This document shows positions 33,821 to 44,918 of a stretch of DNA of 64,000 bases, piece by piece. Each line of letters opens with the position of its first letter. Within the stretch, counting starts at the first letter, position 1. The position numbers were made by a program, and so were the translations under genes. The notes below the pieces were generated by a model. The model had not been told where the DNA came from. It worked only from the letters and a program-made list of their open reading frames with translations, and searched no databases. Source of the stretch: Reticulitermes speratus (taxonomy: Eukaryota; Arthropoda; Insecta; Blattodea; Rhinotermitidae); contig JAJKFL010000237.1 in assembly GCA_021186555.1 (NCBI GenBank), positions 39,767,258 to 39,831,257 of the forward strand, read 5' to 3'.

Positions 33821-36800
33821 CTGAACAGAAATCAAAATTATGTGAGTGCTATTTAGTAATATTGCAATACAGAATGGGGAAAGTAAGAAGTTTTGAAAAT
33901 TAAACAGATCTCTATTTTCATGTTGGTACCAATAACGACAATAAAATGAAGGAAGGCTAACTGGATTGGTCATATCTTGCATAGGAACTGCCTTTTAAAA
34001 CACGTTATTGAAGGAAAGATAGGAGGCACGGAAAGATGAGGAAGAAGTCGTAAGCAGCTAGTGAATGACCTTAAGGAAACGAGAAGGTACTAGAAATTGA
34101 AAGAGGGATCACTAGTTCGCACTCTGTGAAGAACTCACTTTGGAACAGGCTGTGAACCTGTTGTAAGACAGTCTATGTGGTGGTGATGATGATGATAATG
34201 ATGACAAATGACAGTTTAAAGAGTCATTGATTGTGCAGATTCATAAGTGGGAAACTAAATACTTTTACTGTCTGTCCTAGAACTTACCTGTGAATGTATA
34301 TGTAAACATGGAGTTGTCATTCATAAACATGTTGGAAGTTACAGAGAAATCGTAGGGGTCGTACGTTAAATTCAGACAGGCTGAAAATTCAACAGGAATA
34401 ACACCATTATATTTCAAATAGATGAAGTAGAGTATTAATCTAAAATTTTTACTTTATGATACACAGGTCTGCATTAATGTGCTTCAAAGTGCTTAGATTT
34501 CAAGTCTTGTGGGATGTGATGTTGCAACACTAGGCGAGTGGCTCGTGACAGTTTGAAGACTCACAATGCCTTAACGTTCTACGGTCAAGCTGTCCATAAG
34601 AGGGACAGCTTGACACTTAATGAAGAAGGCATTATGTTCCTGTGAAACATTAGGAACCACTATTGACACTGTTAAGTGCCGACCCAGAAATTTTTATTGG
34701 TGTGGGGCTGACCCTGAGGCTATATATAATTTATGTTTGATTTAAAAAAAATTATGTTATAAAAATCATGTTGTAAGTGCAACATAACACTGTCTGCAAA
34801 CTGCATTTATATATATACAAATATAACTACATGTTTCATGACTCAATCACAGTGTCATATTTTCTTGTTTTTTTTTTTAATTTTAGTAATTTATCTTTCA
34901 GAATTCTAATGTATCAGCCATCAGCTGATTTCGGTGGCGGATTTCGCCTGAAGGGTAAATTACATAAAACGAGTTACAAAAATCATGTCATAAGTATAAC
35001 TGTAACATAACACTGTTTGCAACTGCATTTATACGCATACTCCTTCACCTAATTTAAATCACAGAGTCTAATCTTCTTGATTTATTGAATTTCGTCTAAG
35101 ATATCCTAATTTATTTTATTTTATTTTTTGAAATTGTAATGTACTAGTCATCAGACAATTACAGTGGCTGATTCTGGTTGAAGGGTACATCATGTGAAAC
35201 GTTTAATATGGTCAGGTCTACAAAATCTGTGTTTTTTTTTAAAATTTCGATTTGTTGGGGGGCTGCAACCCGGCAGCGCCACCGCCCCCCCCCCCTCCCA
35301 GGGTGCACCCCTGGACACTGTCACACCCCACAAGACCTGAATCTACATGAACACTTGGTTGAGTAACTGAAAGAGTTGAACTTCAGAGACGCAGGTCCCA
35401 CATTACGTCTGAGAATTTCTTCAGTTTCGTTTTACTAATTAGCACACATTTTTAAGTACGTGCAGAATACAGCTAGCGGTACAAGCCTTGTGACACACTT
35501 GCCATTCTGACTGAAGTTGTAAGACTGTATAGTCATCCCAGCACAGCAGCCGCAAATGTATGATTGGCACGAACATGGAAATCGGTTCAGTAGCTGTTTC
35601 TGAGGAGAAGTGCTCCCATTATGGAAGTAAAACTCAACATCATCAACTTCTGAAACAAAGCGTTACTAAATCAATAAAACAGACTTACGACTTTTGTCTC
35701 ATTCAAATCACTATAATAAGACCCTGGAAAGATGTCCCCCAGACCAACTCCCTTCACCCTCCTACCCTTCAGTATCTAGACATTCTGTTCACATAAATGT
35801 TAGTAGTGATAAACGTCGCTAGTGACAAGCTGGTTGACATAGGCCAGAGGAGGCTGGAAGCAGTAAATGGAAGGGGATACACTCAAGCACAGTCATCCAC
35901 ACCATCCACGGGACCTATTTATGTGGCCATAGCACAATGTGTGGTGCTATAAAACTAGTTTTTGTCTGGATATTTATATATGAAATAAAACAGAGATTAT
36001 TTTTCCTCATTGTTATCAGCCGAATTAACTTCGTAATATAAGAGTTCTTATTTTATCTGACAACTGTCTGTTGCCACTTCCTGTCGGCTCGTTTCTCGTA
36101 TTAATGTATCCTACCGCCCACATGCGCGGCTGAGTAACTGCGGGGGAAGTGAAAATCAATTGTAGTCAGATAAAATACGGTCCTGTGTAAAGGACACTGT
36201 GTTTCGCGTGTGGTAAGAACCGGTTTTACGTACTGTTCAAGTCAAATTCGGATTTTAAAGGGTTAAGCCTCTGAAGAATAAAATTAACTACATTATGTGT
36301 AAAGATGACCAGAACATAAATATGTTTCCGTTTGAAAGACCAGCCGGATAACACTGCGACAAGGAAACAATTGATGTATATTGTAAAAATTGAGTAGAAC
36401 GTATGGATACACTGTATGGGCAAAATATGTAATTTTTAGGCACGTTCGCAAAATTGCGAAAAGCGACTATTAGCTTCGTTATGTCTGTGTCTTGTCCGTC
36501 CGTCTGTCCGTCCGCATGGAACAACATGGATCCCACTGGACGGATTCTCACGAGATTTGATATTTGAGTATTTTTCACAAATCTGTTCAGAAAGTTCGCG
36601 TTTGATTCAAATCTGACAAGAATAACGGGTACTTTACATGAAGACCTATGTACGTTTATGATAATATCTCGCTGCATTCTTCTTAAAATGAGAAATGTTT
36701 CAGACAAAAGTTGTAGAGAAAATCAAAACACACATTTTTATGCTCAATAAATTTTTCCCCCGAAAATCGCGCCATTTATGAGAATGTGGAAAAGTATGGT

Positions 36801-37196
36801 AGACCCAGACAAGCCACAGATGACAACATAATACGGCGCATGCGCTTTGCATGCTGGATAACTAAGGCTACAGACACACACTCAGAATATGTAATAATTA
36901 TTGCTTTTCCACGGCAAAAATGGTAACGCGAACGCGCCTCTATGTTACGTTACACGTACATTGCCTGTCTTGTTAAACCTGTCGGTACAAAAAAAATAGT
37001 TCACTGAGCTCTGTAGTGTTAAAACTAACTTGAACTGCTGACTGAGCATCATTTAAATCATGTAATTAAATACGGAGATAAGCTATGCGCCTCACCAGGT
37101 GTCAGGAGCCGATAAAGCGGCCAGTGCCTGCCTACCTTGACCTCGCAGAGGAACAACACACAGCACCAGCACCCACAGCACAGGGCCAACCCGCAT
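33528..37196 (-). CDS. Small secreted DUF4773-like protein (gene span, three exons, complete)
   Basis: Exons on the minus strand: 37136-37196, 34288-34380, 33528-33820, with phases 1 and 1; 447 nt, 148 residues. Residues 1-20 (MRVGPVLWVLVLCVVPLRGQ) are a clear signal peptide. The mature part has five cysteines and reads ACLNLTYDPYDFSVTSNMF, KNPPAVCMPVPLPLLPRLVR and GSNLHMCVDFEARIANKPVV, then LHFDCLRVGADG. From memory this matches the arthropod DUF4773 family, which has no known function. The acidic tail (GDDEYDEVTEE) follows a proline-rich stretch. Length is near the shorter members. No function should be inferred beyond secretion. Confidence 0.82.
33975..34205 (+). mobile_element. LINE 3'-end fragment with (GAT)n tail
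   Basis: The plus strand contains NWIGHILHRN-like and GRRRKQLVNDLKETRRY-like codons, then HFGTGCEPVVRQS, the usual C-terminus of an RTE/Jockey-like ORF2 with frame damage. It ends in GATGATGAT repeats. It lies between exons 2 and 3 of the DUF4773-like gene, opposite strand. Confidence 0.65.
34288..34380 (-). CDS. DUF4773-like exon 2
   Basis: After acceptor TTTTCAG it codes CLNLTYDPYDFSVTSNMFMN and DNSMFTYTFT. Donor G|GTAAGT. The N-L-T is a possible glycosylation site. Confidence 0.82.
34680..35315 (+). repeat. Dispersed repeat, copy 1
   Basis: Contains GGGGCTGACCCTGAGGCTAT and, near its end, TTTGTTGGGGGGCTGCAACC and GGGTGCACCCCTGG. The order of blocks matches the copy at 42104-42475. An internal stretch (CATCAGCTGATTTCGGTGGC) is repeated. 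Probably a non-autonomous DNA transposon. Confidence 0.6.
36435..36880 (+). repeat. Dispersed unclassified repeat, copy 1
   Basis: Begins TTTTTAGGCACGTTCGCAAA, includes GTCCGTCCGTCTGTCCGTCC and runs to CATGCTGGATAACTAAGGCT. The same sequence lies in the opposite orientation at 51265-51708. No coding potential or terminal repeats recognised. Confidence 0.75.
37136..37196 (-). CDS. DUF4773-like exon 1, signal peptide
   Basis: A basic N-terminus, hydrophobic core WVLVLCVV and a small-residue cleavage area, ending at donor G|GTAGGC. The phase 1 donor fits the acceptor at 34380 exactly. A longer open frame in another phase of the same DNA has no family match. Confidence 0.75.
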
Positions 37197-37904
37197 TGGA
37201 CTCTAGTCTGGCCGACTTCTTCCACAGGAATGCTCAGAGTTGACAGCTGGCCAACACCACCTGCGGACAGCGCGCACAGCCTACCTGCTCTCATCGTCGC
37301 TACACTTTTGACACTTTCCTCAGTCGCACTCACAGCACTGCCGTCACCTTTAATCGCGTCCGGATTCAAATCCCGTCTTTATTTTGTGCCCATTGTGAAA
37401 TATTACCCTCTTTCCCGCAAGGCACATTTATCTTTGTGCTTAAATGCCACTTTGTGTAGGTATACAGGGTCATGGAGGCAGTGCTCCATGTATTAAAGGT
37501 TTCGAAAACATTAAGGTTTATGGTCAGTTTGCATCTCCGAATAGAGTGTGTCTGATAAGGCTGTACTATGTGATGGTTACACAGCCTTGATGGTTGCCTC
37601 TTGGTCTCTGCGACGACGCTTGTACAGCTGTGTTGTTCATGTCGAATCGCTACATGTTACACACTGCGCTGAAGACTGAAAGGGGAGGAAATTTTCGCGA
37701 GTTTATAACTATTTCTGGAGCATGTTTTTGGTGACGTTTTAGGGATATAGGTAAAATATTTTGCATGATATTTCATCAGTCAGTCTTCTTAAACGTATCT
37801 TTATGATAAACCTTCGTAACACGTCCATTAGTATGTGGAAATGCTTTTACTTCAACTACATGGGCCACTTCGAAATGAAGCTGGGATCCCCCGCACAGGA
37901 CCAC

Positions 37905-38175
37905 TACGGTCAGTACAACTCAGGTAAGTGAAGTTTGCGCTATAACCTGCCATGAAGGCCCAGAGGAGGAGCAGAGGTATAGCTCTACTCTTTCTTCAAC
38001 CTCGGCGCTAGATGGGGTGGGTGGTCAACGCCACGCCCCGGCCGTTTTACCCCCGGTAATGACCCGGTACCCATTATACAGGAGACTGGGTGGGTCCCAG
38101 GGCCAGTCTGAACGGGTACGGAAAATCTTGCCCCCACCGGTATTCGATCCCTGGACCGTCAAGCCCCAGGATAAC
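37905..38175 (-). mobile_element. tRNA-derived SINE, minus copy
   Basis: Inverse of the copy at 38415-38670: CATGAAGGCCCAGAGGAGGA, GACCCGGTACCCATTATACA, ending in a B-box-like GGTATTCGATCCCTGGACCG. Confidence 0.75.
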
Positions 38176-38414
38176 TGTCACTTAAATTAAAATATACCAT
38201 AGACTATAGGCTAAATTGAGGGGGGGGGGGCAAATACCCCTGTAATATTTTTGCTACCGAAAAATAGTTTTTTTTTGGTTAATGAGTTGAAGAGCAGCAA
38301 ATAAAAAAAAATTGGGGTGAGAATGAAGGAAAGGGGTGTATGTATATTAGGATTGGTTAAAACCAATCCTCCCCCACTTTCTAACTTGGCTCCCTCGTAA
38401 ATTAAAGTTTCTAA

Positions 38415-38670
38415 CACTTATGGTCGACGAGCTGAACGGTCCGGGGATCGAATCCCAGTGGGGGCGTGATTTTCCGCACCCGTCCAGACCGGCGCTGGGG
38501 CCTACCCAGCCTCCTGTACAATGGGTACCGGGTCATTCCCGAGGGTAAAGCGGCCGGAGCGTGGCGTTGACCACCCACCCCCATCTAGCGCCGAGGTTAA
38601 AGAAATAGTAGAGCTAGACCTCTACTCCGCCTCTGGGCCTTCATGGCCTGTTCTATGGTCGATTTTGCCC
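38415..38670 (+). mobile_element. tRNA-derived SINE, plus copy
   Basis: B-box-like GGGGATCGAATCCCAGTGGG, body GGGCCTACCCAGCCTCCTGT, then TCTGGGCCTTCATGGCCTGT. With the facing copy it makes an inverted pair around about 240 bases. Other members are at 41410-41660 and 62810-63065. Confidence 0.78.
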
Positions 38671-39269
38671 CCCCGATGTTATTAGCCAAGTTACTCCTAT
38701 GCCCTAGACCCTGTTTGTCCAAAGACAGTTGCATTTGCTCTACTAAAACTCACGTATCAAATTAAAAAAACAGTTAATATTTACTTGTTAATGCAAACGA
38801 AAAGCTGGGACATTTCCGTCGACCAGTAGCGTGCCTGCCGCTGGCTCTAACCGACCTCTGTAGATAAGAACAGTAACTAATATCGTCAGTGTCCTAATGA
38901 CCGCGATGTGCTGGCGCAGACTCTGAGAGGCTGCTACGTCATTCCGGAACTCCGGATTGGCCTCTGCAGAGCGGGCAGCATCACCGGTCGCTACAAAGCA
39001 ACAATGTCGTCCGCTCTACGGCGAGCAGTCTCGCGTTAAAAGTACACACTGTATCTGATATAATATTAACTTATTGTCAATGTGGTAGCTAATGTTTTGC
39101 TATTCCAGATGTTATTTATTCTTCAGGAATACTTTAATTTTGTTCGATTTATGGGTCCGGAATGTTTTGGTTTTATAATTCATCATAAAACACCGGCATA
39201 CAAACAGAAAGACTTTTATAGGGAAAAACAATGTAACTGGTATGCAACTTTCCTTGTTACGCCCCCTCG

Positions 39270-39520
39270 GCACGATGAACCACTTGGAAGACCCAGGCGT
39301 AGATGGGAGGATAATATTAAAATGGATCTTCAAGAAGTGGGATGGGGGGGCATGGACTGGATTGATATGGCTCAGGATAGGGACAGGTGGCGGGCTGTTG
39401 TGAATGCTGTAATGAACCTTTGGGTTATAAAATGCGGAGAAAGTATTGTCTAGCTGAAGACCTGTTAGCTTCTCAAGAAGGGCTGTGCTACATGGAGTTA
39501 GTTAGTTAGTTAGTTAGACC
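39270..39520 (+). mobile_element. Non-LTR retrotransposon 3' end with (GTTA)n tail
   Basis: Codes [39 protein letters not shown] and VVNAVMNLWV. Then the untranslated end and GTTAGTTAGTTAGTTAG. Strongly 5' truncated. Confidence 0.8.
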
Positions 39521-39698
39521 TCAATATTAGTAGGCCTACTGGCTACAGAATTTTACAACATAACATTTACAATACCTATATCAGAAACAAGAACATTTTC
39601 TTTATACATACTATTTCTACTGTAAAGAATAAGATCTTACTCGAAGTGAAATTACTATTTTAATTGATGTTTTTCAGAGCATTTTTGTGATTTAATAT

Positions 39699-39735
39699 AC
39701 CAGATGATAGCCAAAAGGCCGAAACGTGTGGTACA
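39699..39735 (+). ncRNA. Degenerate hammerhead-like motif
   Basis: CCAGATGATAGCCAAAAGGC, CGAAACGTGTGG. The GAAAC side and a short stem are kept, but the CTGANGA side has decayed to CAGATGA. Confidence 0.3.
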
Positions 39736-40115
39736 GAATATCAAATGATCATGTAAATATAGCTGTGTTCTGACACGCTTTACAACGGGATGTAAAAACC
39801 AAATTTTAAAACTCAGTTGGTTAACCTGTCATGAAAATTTTGATGTTTCCGATGTTTAGGTTAGTTTACAGAAGCTCAACTTTTCGATAACCTATTGTGT
39901 CATAAAGTTCACTGAACTTGGATTCTAAGCAGATCTGACTGCCACCTAGCCCTTATGTACTGTAACTTCCTTTCTCCCCACAACTACATAGTAACAGATG
40001 TGTACCATATCTTACCATGACTCCACTTCGATGGCGCCCATTTTCAGCTGAAGGCTCGCGTGGCAGCCATATTGCTAACGCGAAGATACAGATATATACA
40101 AGGTTTTCGTTATAT

Positions 40116-40234
40116 TAAATCTGTGGTCTTCTGGGTAATTACACGGCGTCGTGTGGTAAATAATTACCACACGACGCCGTGTAATAACCCAGAAGACTAC
40201 AGATTTCATCAACATCGCGGCGGAAGCCTGAAAT
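40116..40234 (+). mobile_element. Palindromic element, subfamily B, 17 bp target duplication
   Basis: A 119 bp insertion: palindrome centred near 40157 (CACGGCGTCGTGTGGTAAAT and complement) and tail CATCGCGGCGGAAGCCTGAA. Exact direct repeats CAAGGTTTTCGTTATAT lie at 40099-40115 and 40235-40251. Confidence 0.9.
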
Positions 40235-41409
40235 CAAGGTTTTCGTTATATGTCGCTGTACAAGCACTGACCTATTATAAACCTGCTCGCAGCATCATAA
40301 TTTGAAACCCCGCCCCCAAAATTAAAATCTTACTGAAAGGCAGTGATTTGGTTAAACTATTACGAGACATACAACTACATAAATGGATTGTACTGTCTTG
40401 TACTTTCTTTCGTTTTGTAAATCAATGTAATAAGTTTTCATTGAAGTATAGGCTTAATTTCAGGGAAATGGATATGAAACATTATCTTAATGTTATTTTT
40501 CTAGTGAAATAGTAGCCTATTAGCACGTTCGAAACAATTACGGGGCTCGGGATTTCCAAATACCTTGTGAGACAGAACGGTTATAATGTTTTGTGCTATA
40601 ACGTTTTTGCTCTTAACACGTATCCATGTGAGATTTGAAGTTCGTACTGAAGTGAATCGGAACGACTGCTACCTCCATCGTCAGACCTGTTATCTATGTT
40701 ACCCCTAAAATTGGAGCATTTTGGAGACGGCTGCATTGATGGCAGGATATTACAGACGTTTCAGGGGCACCTGATGCCTCCATCATCATGGCACCAGGAT
40801 CTTCTGGTATGGTGGTACACATCTACAAGACGTCACGGCATCACAACCAAGATATTCATAGTCACTGCCATGAAAAACTATAACCTTAACAGATAAAATG
40901 CCAAGAATATAACGAGCAGAGATATAATGCTCAGCAAGCGATCATAATGTGGCAGACTTCTGACAGTGGACTTGTACGGAGATTTAACGTGTCAGAAGCC
41001 TTGAGACACGGAATATTAAAGGTTAATTAGGTGCATATACTGGGAATAAACTGTAACACTTTACTGTACCTTCTGTTAAACGATCCCATGGGCACCAAAG
41101 GACCAGCACAACTTCTGCAGCTTTGTGGTCTATCATCATGAACGTTCCGCCAGTGCCCGTTTTCACTGCCCAAAAGGTGTCAAAGACAATCTCATGAACA
41201 TCAATGTCTTCTGGGATGTGACACCGTGTAGTCTGGTAGATACTTGACCTGAAGGAGGCAGCAAGTTCCTCTGAAACAAACATAATTTCTACCAGACTAA
41301 AAGGTGTTACATCCAAGAAAACAATTTTCATAGTCACCAAAAGTATGTTAAAATAAGCATATTTTCCAAATTTCTCAACATATGACACTCATGCCTTGTA
41401 TTTGCACAT

Positions 41410-41660
41410 GGAGACGAGACTGTGCTATGGGCTGGATGACTGAAGACTTACGGTTCGAATCCCAGCAGGGTTGAGAGATGTTCTCTTCTCCAAATCATCT
41501 CAGACTCGCTCTGGCTTCCACCCACCTCCTACCCAATGAGTACTCAGGCCTCTATCCTCGAAGGGTAAGGGGGCAACCTCTTGCAAAGCTCAAGAATGAG
41601 GAGAGCTGTACGTCTACCTTCCCACACACCTTCATGGTGTGTCCAGGTACAACTTTACCT
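41410..41660 (+). mobile_element. tRNA-derived SINE
   Basis: B-box-like CGGTTCGAATCCCAGCAGGG, then CTCTGGCTTCCACCCACCTC, ending CCTTCATGGTGTGTCCAGGT. Same family as 38415 and 62810. Confidence 0.65.
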
Positions 41661-42103
41661 TTTATTTACACACAAATACAAATTAAAGATCTGACCTCAG
41701 TACCTTCAGAATGCAACATATTTCTCATACAATCAAATACGCCTGTGGTAAAAGCTGCATCAGGTGGCTGGTTCAAATTCACCATGTTTTAAGACTGACC
41801 ATCTCCATCATAAGGGTTCTGATGCTAGCGTATTTGAACCATCCGATGTCGCTGTCAGTCCGGCCAAGGTTTTGTTGAATTTTGTTGCCATGAATGCTTC
41901 AAGACATATATTTAATATTATTTGTTCCATTTATTGTGAATATAACTATCCATATACACCAACAGATGCACAATTTATATAAAATCACAAGTCCTTCACA
42001 TACGTTTCAGCAAAGAGCCACATACAATGTAAACAGTGGCATATCAATGAATTTTATTAAAGAATATGTCAGCATCATGTTACCAATAATATCCACATTC
42101 ATA

Positions 42104-42475
42104 GGCGCACCCAGAATTTTCCACTGGGGGGGGGGGGGGGGGCTGACCCTGAGGCTATATATAATTTATGTCTGATTTTAAAAACTGTGTTATGAAAATC
42201 ATTTCAAAATCTCTCAGCCGACATTAGTTACATTACAGCGAAAATTAAAACTAACTGAAAAAGAAAATAATCTACATATTTGTAAGTTTTATTTATATTT
42301 TTAACTTTCCAATATACTAGTCATCAGCCAATTTCAGTGGCTGATTTAGGCTGAAGGGTAGATCATGTAAAACCTTTGATAACATCGTATCTACAAGATC
42401 TGTTTTTTTTTTTTAATTTCGCTTTGTGGGGGCTGCAGCCTGGCAGCCCCCACCCCTTGGATGCGCCAATGTCCA
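42104..42475 (+). repeat. Dispersed repeat, copy 2, with poly-G tract
   Basis: Ends GGCGCACCCA and TGGATGCGCC face each other. Contains GGCTGACCCTGAGGCTATAT as in copy 1 at 34680, and 17 G in a row at 42126. Confidence 0.65.
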
Positions 42476-42563
42476 CGTTTTTGTATTTATTGCTGCCATC
42501 ATTTATTTTTAGCATTCTATATGTAAATTGGATGCATTAATTTTATATTCCTTTGTAGTAATG

Positions 42564-42606
42564 TCTCCCTGACGATGGTGATTTATCGCTGAAACGTGTA
42601 GGAGAG
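42564..42606 (+). ncRNA. Hammerhead-ribozyme-like motif
   Basis: Stem I TCTCC, CTGACGA, T, stem II GGTGA/TCGCT, GAA, ACGTGT, A, stem I GGAGA. Predicted triplet GTA. Confidence 0.55.
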
Positions 42607-43327
42607 TTCACGTGTATGAATAATTCATGACTTATATAAATTGTGTATTTGTTGGTGTATATGGATGATTATATAATATATGCTTTGAAGCTATACATAT
42701 GTTTCCAACAAAATTAAGGATAAAACATATGTTTAATTATGGTACAAATTTCATTCTACCTGCACTTGTACAAATGCGTTAAAATTAGTAACCAATATTA
42801 CACAGCCCAGAAAGTGCATCATTACGGTCGCCGTCTCTTGGATGTGACGCTGTCTAGTTTGGTAGGTAAGTATTAATATTTTGGAGGTACCTGCTGCCTC
42901 CATCTTCAGGTCTTCTAGTGTTCAGACGGTCGTGGCAGGTTCCTTTAATACTGACATTGCTGTAAGAACTTCAAATGTCATACAAAGTATATTTCAGTTT
43001 ATTTAAAAATATTCAAATTAACAGTTGCCGTTACATAGCAAATAATAAGACAAAAAAAGAGTAAGCATCCGGAGAAACGAAAAGAAAAAGAGAGGAGGTA
43101 GTCATGACCCATTTATTTCAAGACACAACTGGCTTTGTCCTGGACTGGGGAGAACTATGACAAACCTCAGTATTATGAAAGATGTTCAATAAGGAAGATT
43201 ACCTAATTCATAGAATTAGATGCAGTCATTACAACCTTAAATGTGGCTCAATCATCCCAATGAAATATCACTATTTTTACCACAATCCACAAGCACACTG
43301 ATGAATCTGTCCCATTAGCACATGGGT

Positions 43328-43652
43328 TTAAAAATTCTGTCACAGTAAAAATTGGGCTCATGCATTCATAACCATTCATGAACAACCATTTCCACTTCCC
43401 CATTATTGTGGAATTACTGACCTCCCAAATGTTAGTTCAGAAACCCAAACAAGAAGATGGATGGTCCCTAAGTATCCAGCAAAAACAACTGCAAGAACTC
43501 TTGTGTCTGGCATGTGTTGTGGGGAGGGGGGGGGGGGGGGGGGTGTGTGCACTGTCAGATCATGGCAGATCATTTGTTTGGGCTGCTGGTTCCACAATAA
43601 TGAAGAAGGGGAAATGGTTGTTCATGAATGGCTGTGAATTCAAGAATTTTTA
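43328..43652. mobile_element. Inverted-repeat element (MITE-like)
   Basis: Arms contain CATTCATGAACAACCATTTC and CCCATTATTGTGGA on the left and their reverse complement at 43588-43636, with outer ends TTTAAAAATTCT. The centre has a G-rich run at 43517-43541. No coding part. Confidence 0.7.
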
Positions 43653-44445
43653 AAGACAGATACAGTAATCACACTTCAAGAGGGATCCCAGAACTTTAGT
43701 TGTCAGGATATTGAATGACCTGGATGTGATACAAAATGTTGTTCTATATCAAGGTTTGTTTGTTTGTTTATTTTCTTCATTGGCACATAATTGGGTGATA
43801 TAAAATACAATTTCATACCATTATATGGAGATTTTTACTAGTTAGCTAAATAAGTAACTAATAATGAAATCATACACCAAGAAAGGTCAGTCAGAATGCT
43901 CCACACCTATAAAAAACAGGCATGTCAGGACTAGTAGAACAGTTGAAGGCAACAAAATATAGTGAAACGAAGTTGTACTGCGAAGAATGCTGATACTTGC
44001 CGTCCTTATCATGCAGACAGCACATTTATAAATTAGTAAGTACACTGCAGTCCCACATTACAGATATTTTGTCCTTACGGAAAGTACAGAACATAATCAT
44101 AAAATTTGATTCCAACCTTCACCAAAATTTGCGATCAAGAGTAAAATTGCTTCAAATGCAAAAGAACAACAAATTATATGCTTCAGGAAATATAATTATG
44201 CGAGATTCTTCCTATACCCTCCCTTTCTACTCTCCACGCACTGGAGGCTGCTTCATGGTGCACACCAGATGACATCCTGGCCCTCCTAACCTCACCGCGT
44301 CACACTGATTCCAGTAGCGGCCGTTTACGTGGCCCAAACAATTCAGACCGCTCACTGCCATCTCCTGTCAACGTCTCTGCTTCCCTGTATGGCCACTGCT
44401 TAATGTCCACGCTCCAGGCGGTGACCAGTCTTCAAACCGCTCCCT

Positions 44446-44643
44446 CTAGCCACGCTCTCAGTTCATAATGTACATTACATAGCACTAGCACTTCCAACGC
44501 AGAAGTTTGCTGAGGCATGATGTTAGCATTTCCAATAGTAGGAAATTGAAAAGGTGACATGTCCTCAAGTGGCATTATGCTCATACCAAATGTACAAACA
44601 CCACCTGGTCCAAATATTTGTAGAGGCGGAAAGCCTACAATCA
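44446..44643 (-). CDS. Possible alternative GON4L exon
   Basis: After an acceptor TGATTGTAG the minus strand is open as FPPLQIFGPGGVCTFGMSIM, then PLEDMSPFQFPTIGNANIMP and QQTSALEVLVL. The human protein has proline- and valine-rich text with a similar GV-P-PLGVSGG stretch after the matching region. Phase 1 entry fits a weak donor (ACAA|GTCTCC) in the exon at 44736-44918. Could equally be chance. Confidence 0.3.
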
Positions 44644-44735
44644 AAACAGGATAAGTTGTGTAATAAAACACGTAAAAATCAACGGCACATTCCAGCCAAC
44701 ATGGTCAGCACCATACACAACTATCAGAACCCTCA

Positions 44736-44918
44736 TCAGGAATGCAGCAGAAGGAGACTTGTGGTGTCTTGACGCTTTGTTTCGTCAGGATACAGGTACT
44801 CCCTCCATATTTCCGGAAGCAGCTCCTTCGGTTGCGTGCTTGGTGGCCTCACAAGATCTGGGGTGAACGGGATAACGTAGTGATCTGTCTTTGGAGCTCT
44901 GTTATGTTGATAGTAATA
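44736..44918 (-). CDS. GON4L: GON4L last exon of this model
   Basis: After acceptor [29 protein letters not shown], then [20 protein letters not shown], and a stop after TTSLLLLHS. Conservation runs to [11 protein letters not shown], so the last nine residues may be read-through into an intron. No good GT donor and no nearby AATAAA were found. Confidence 0.83.
   Translation of the reverse strand, partial: YYYQHNRAPKTDHYVIPFTPDLVRPPSTQPKELLPEIWREYLYPDETKRQDTTSLLLLHS

Larger units (their letters stand above)
41936..42678. mobile_element. Element with inverted ends and hammerhead-like motif, interrupted by another repeat
   Basis: Ends TATCCATATACACCAACAGA (about 41949) and TTGGTGTATATGGATGATTA (about 42652) face each other. 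A hammerhead-like core is at 42564-42606, and the repeat at 42104-42475 was inserted in between. Confidence 0.65.
37197..44735. other. Intergenic, DUF4773-like gene to GON4L
   Basis: Mostly repeats: the two SINEs above, a LINE tail, the palindrome at 40116, a SINE at 41410, nested elements at 41936-42678 and an inverted-repeat element at 43328. A CpG-richer stretch at about 38860-39040 (TCCGGAACTCCGGATTGGCC) could be a promoter, but no coding exon can be tied to it. GON4L 3' exons of a long isoform could lie here. Confidence 0.45.

Noticed and set aside
33590..33982. 130-codon minus-strand frame
   Set aside because: Overlaps DUF4773-like exon 3 in another phase and runs across its acceptor.
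37058..37369. 103-codon minus-strand frame over the DUF4773-like first exon
   Set aside because: A different phase (MRVGPVLWVLVL) gives a signal peptide and the right donor phase for exon 2.
41023..41388. 121-codon minus-strand frame with TTRCHIPEDID
   Set aside because: This peptide motif is a translation of the dispersed GGGATGTGACACCG repeat, not a gene.
43997..44272. Plus-strand frame of 91 codons
   Set aside because: No family recognised; composition resembles a decayed LINE piece. Too weak to list.
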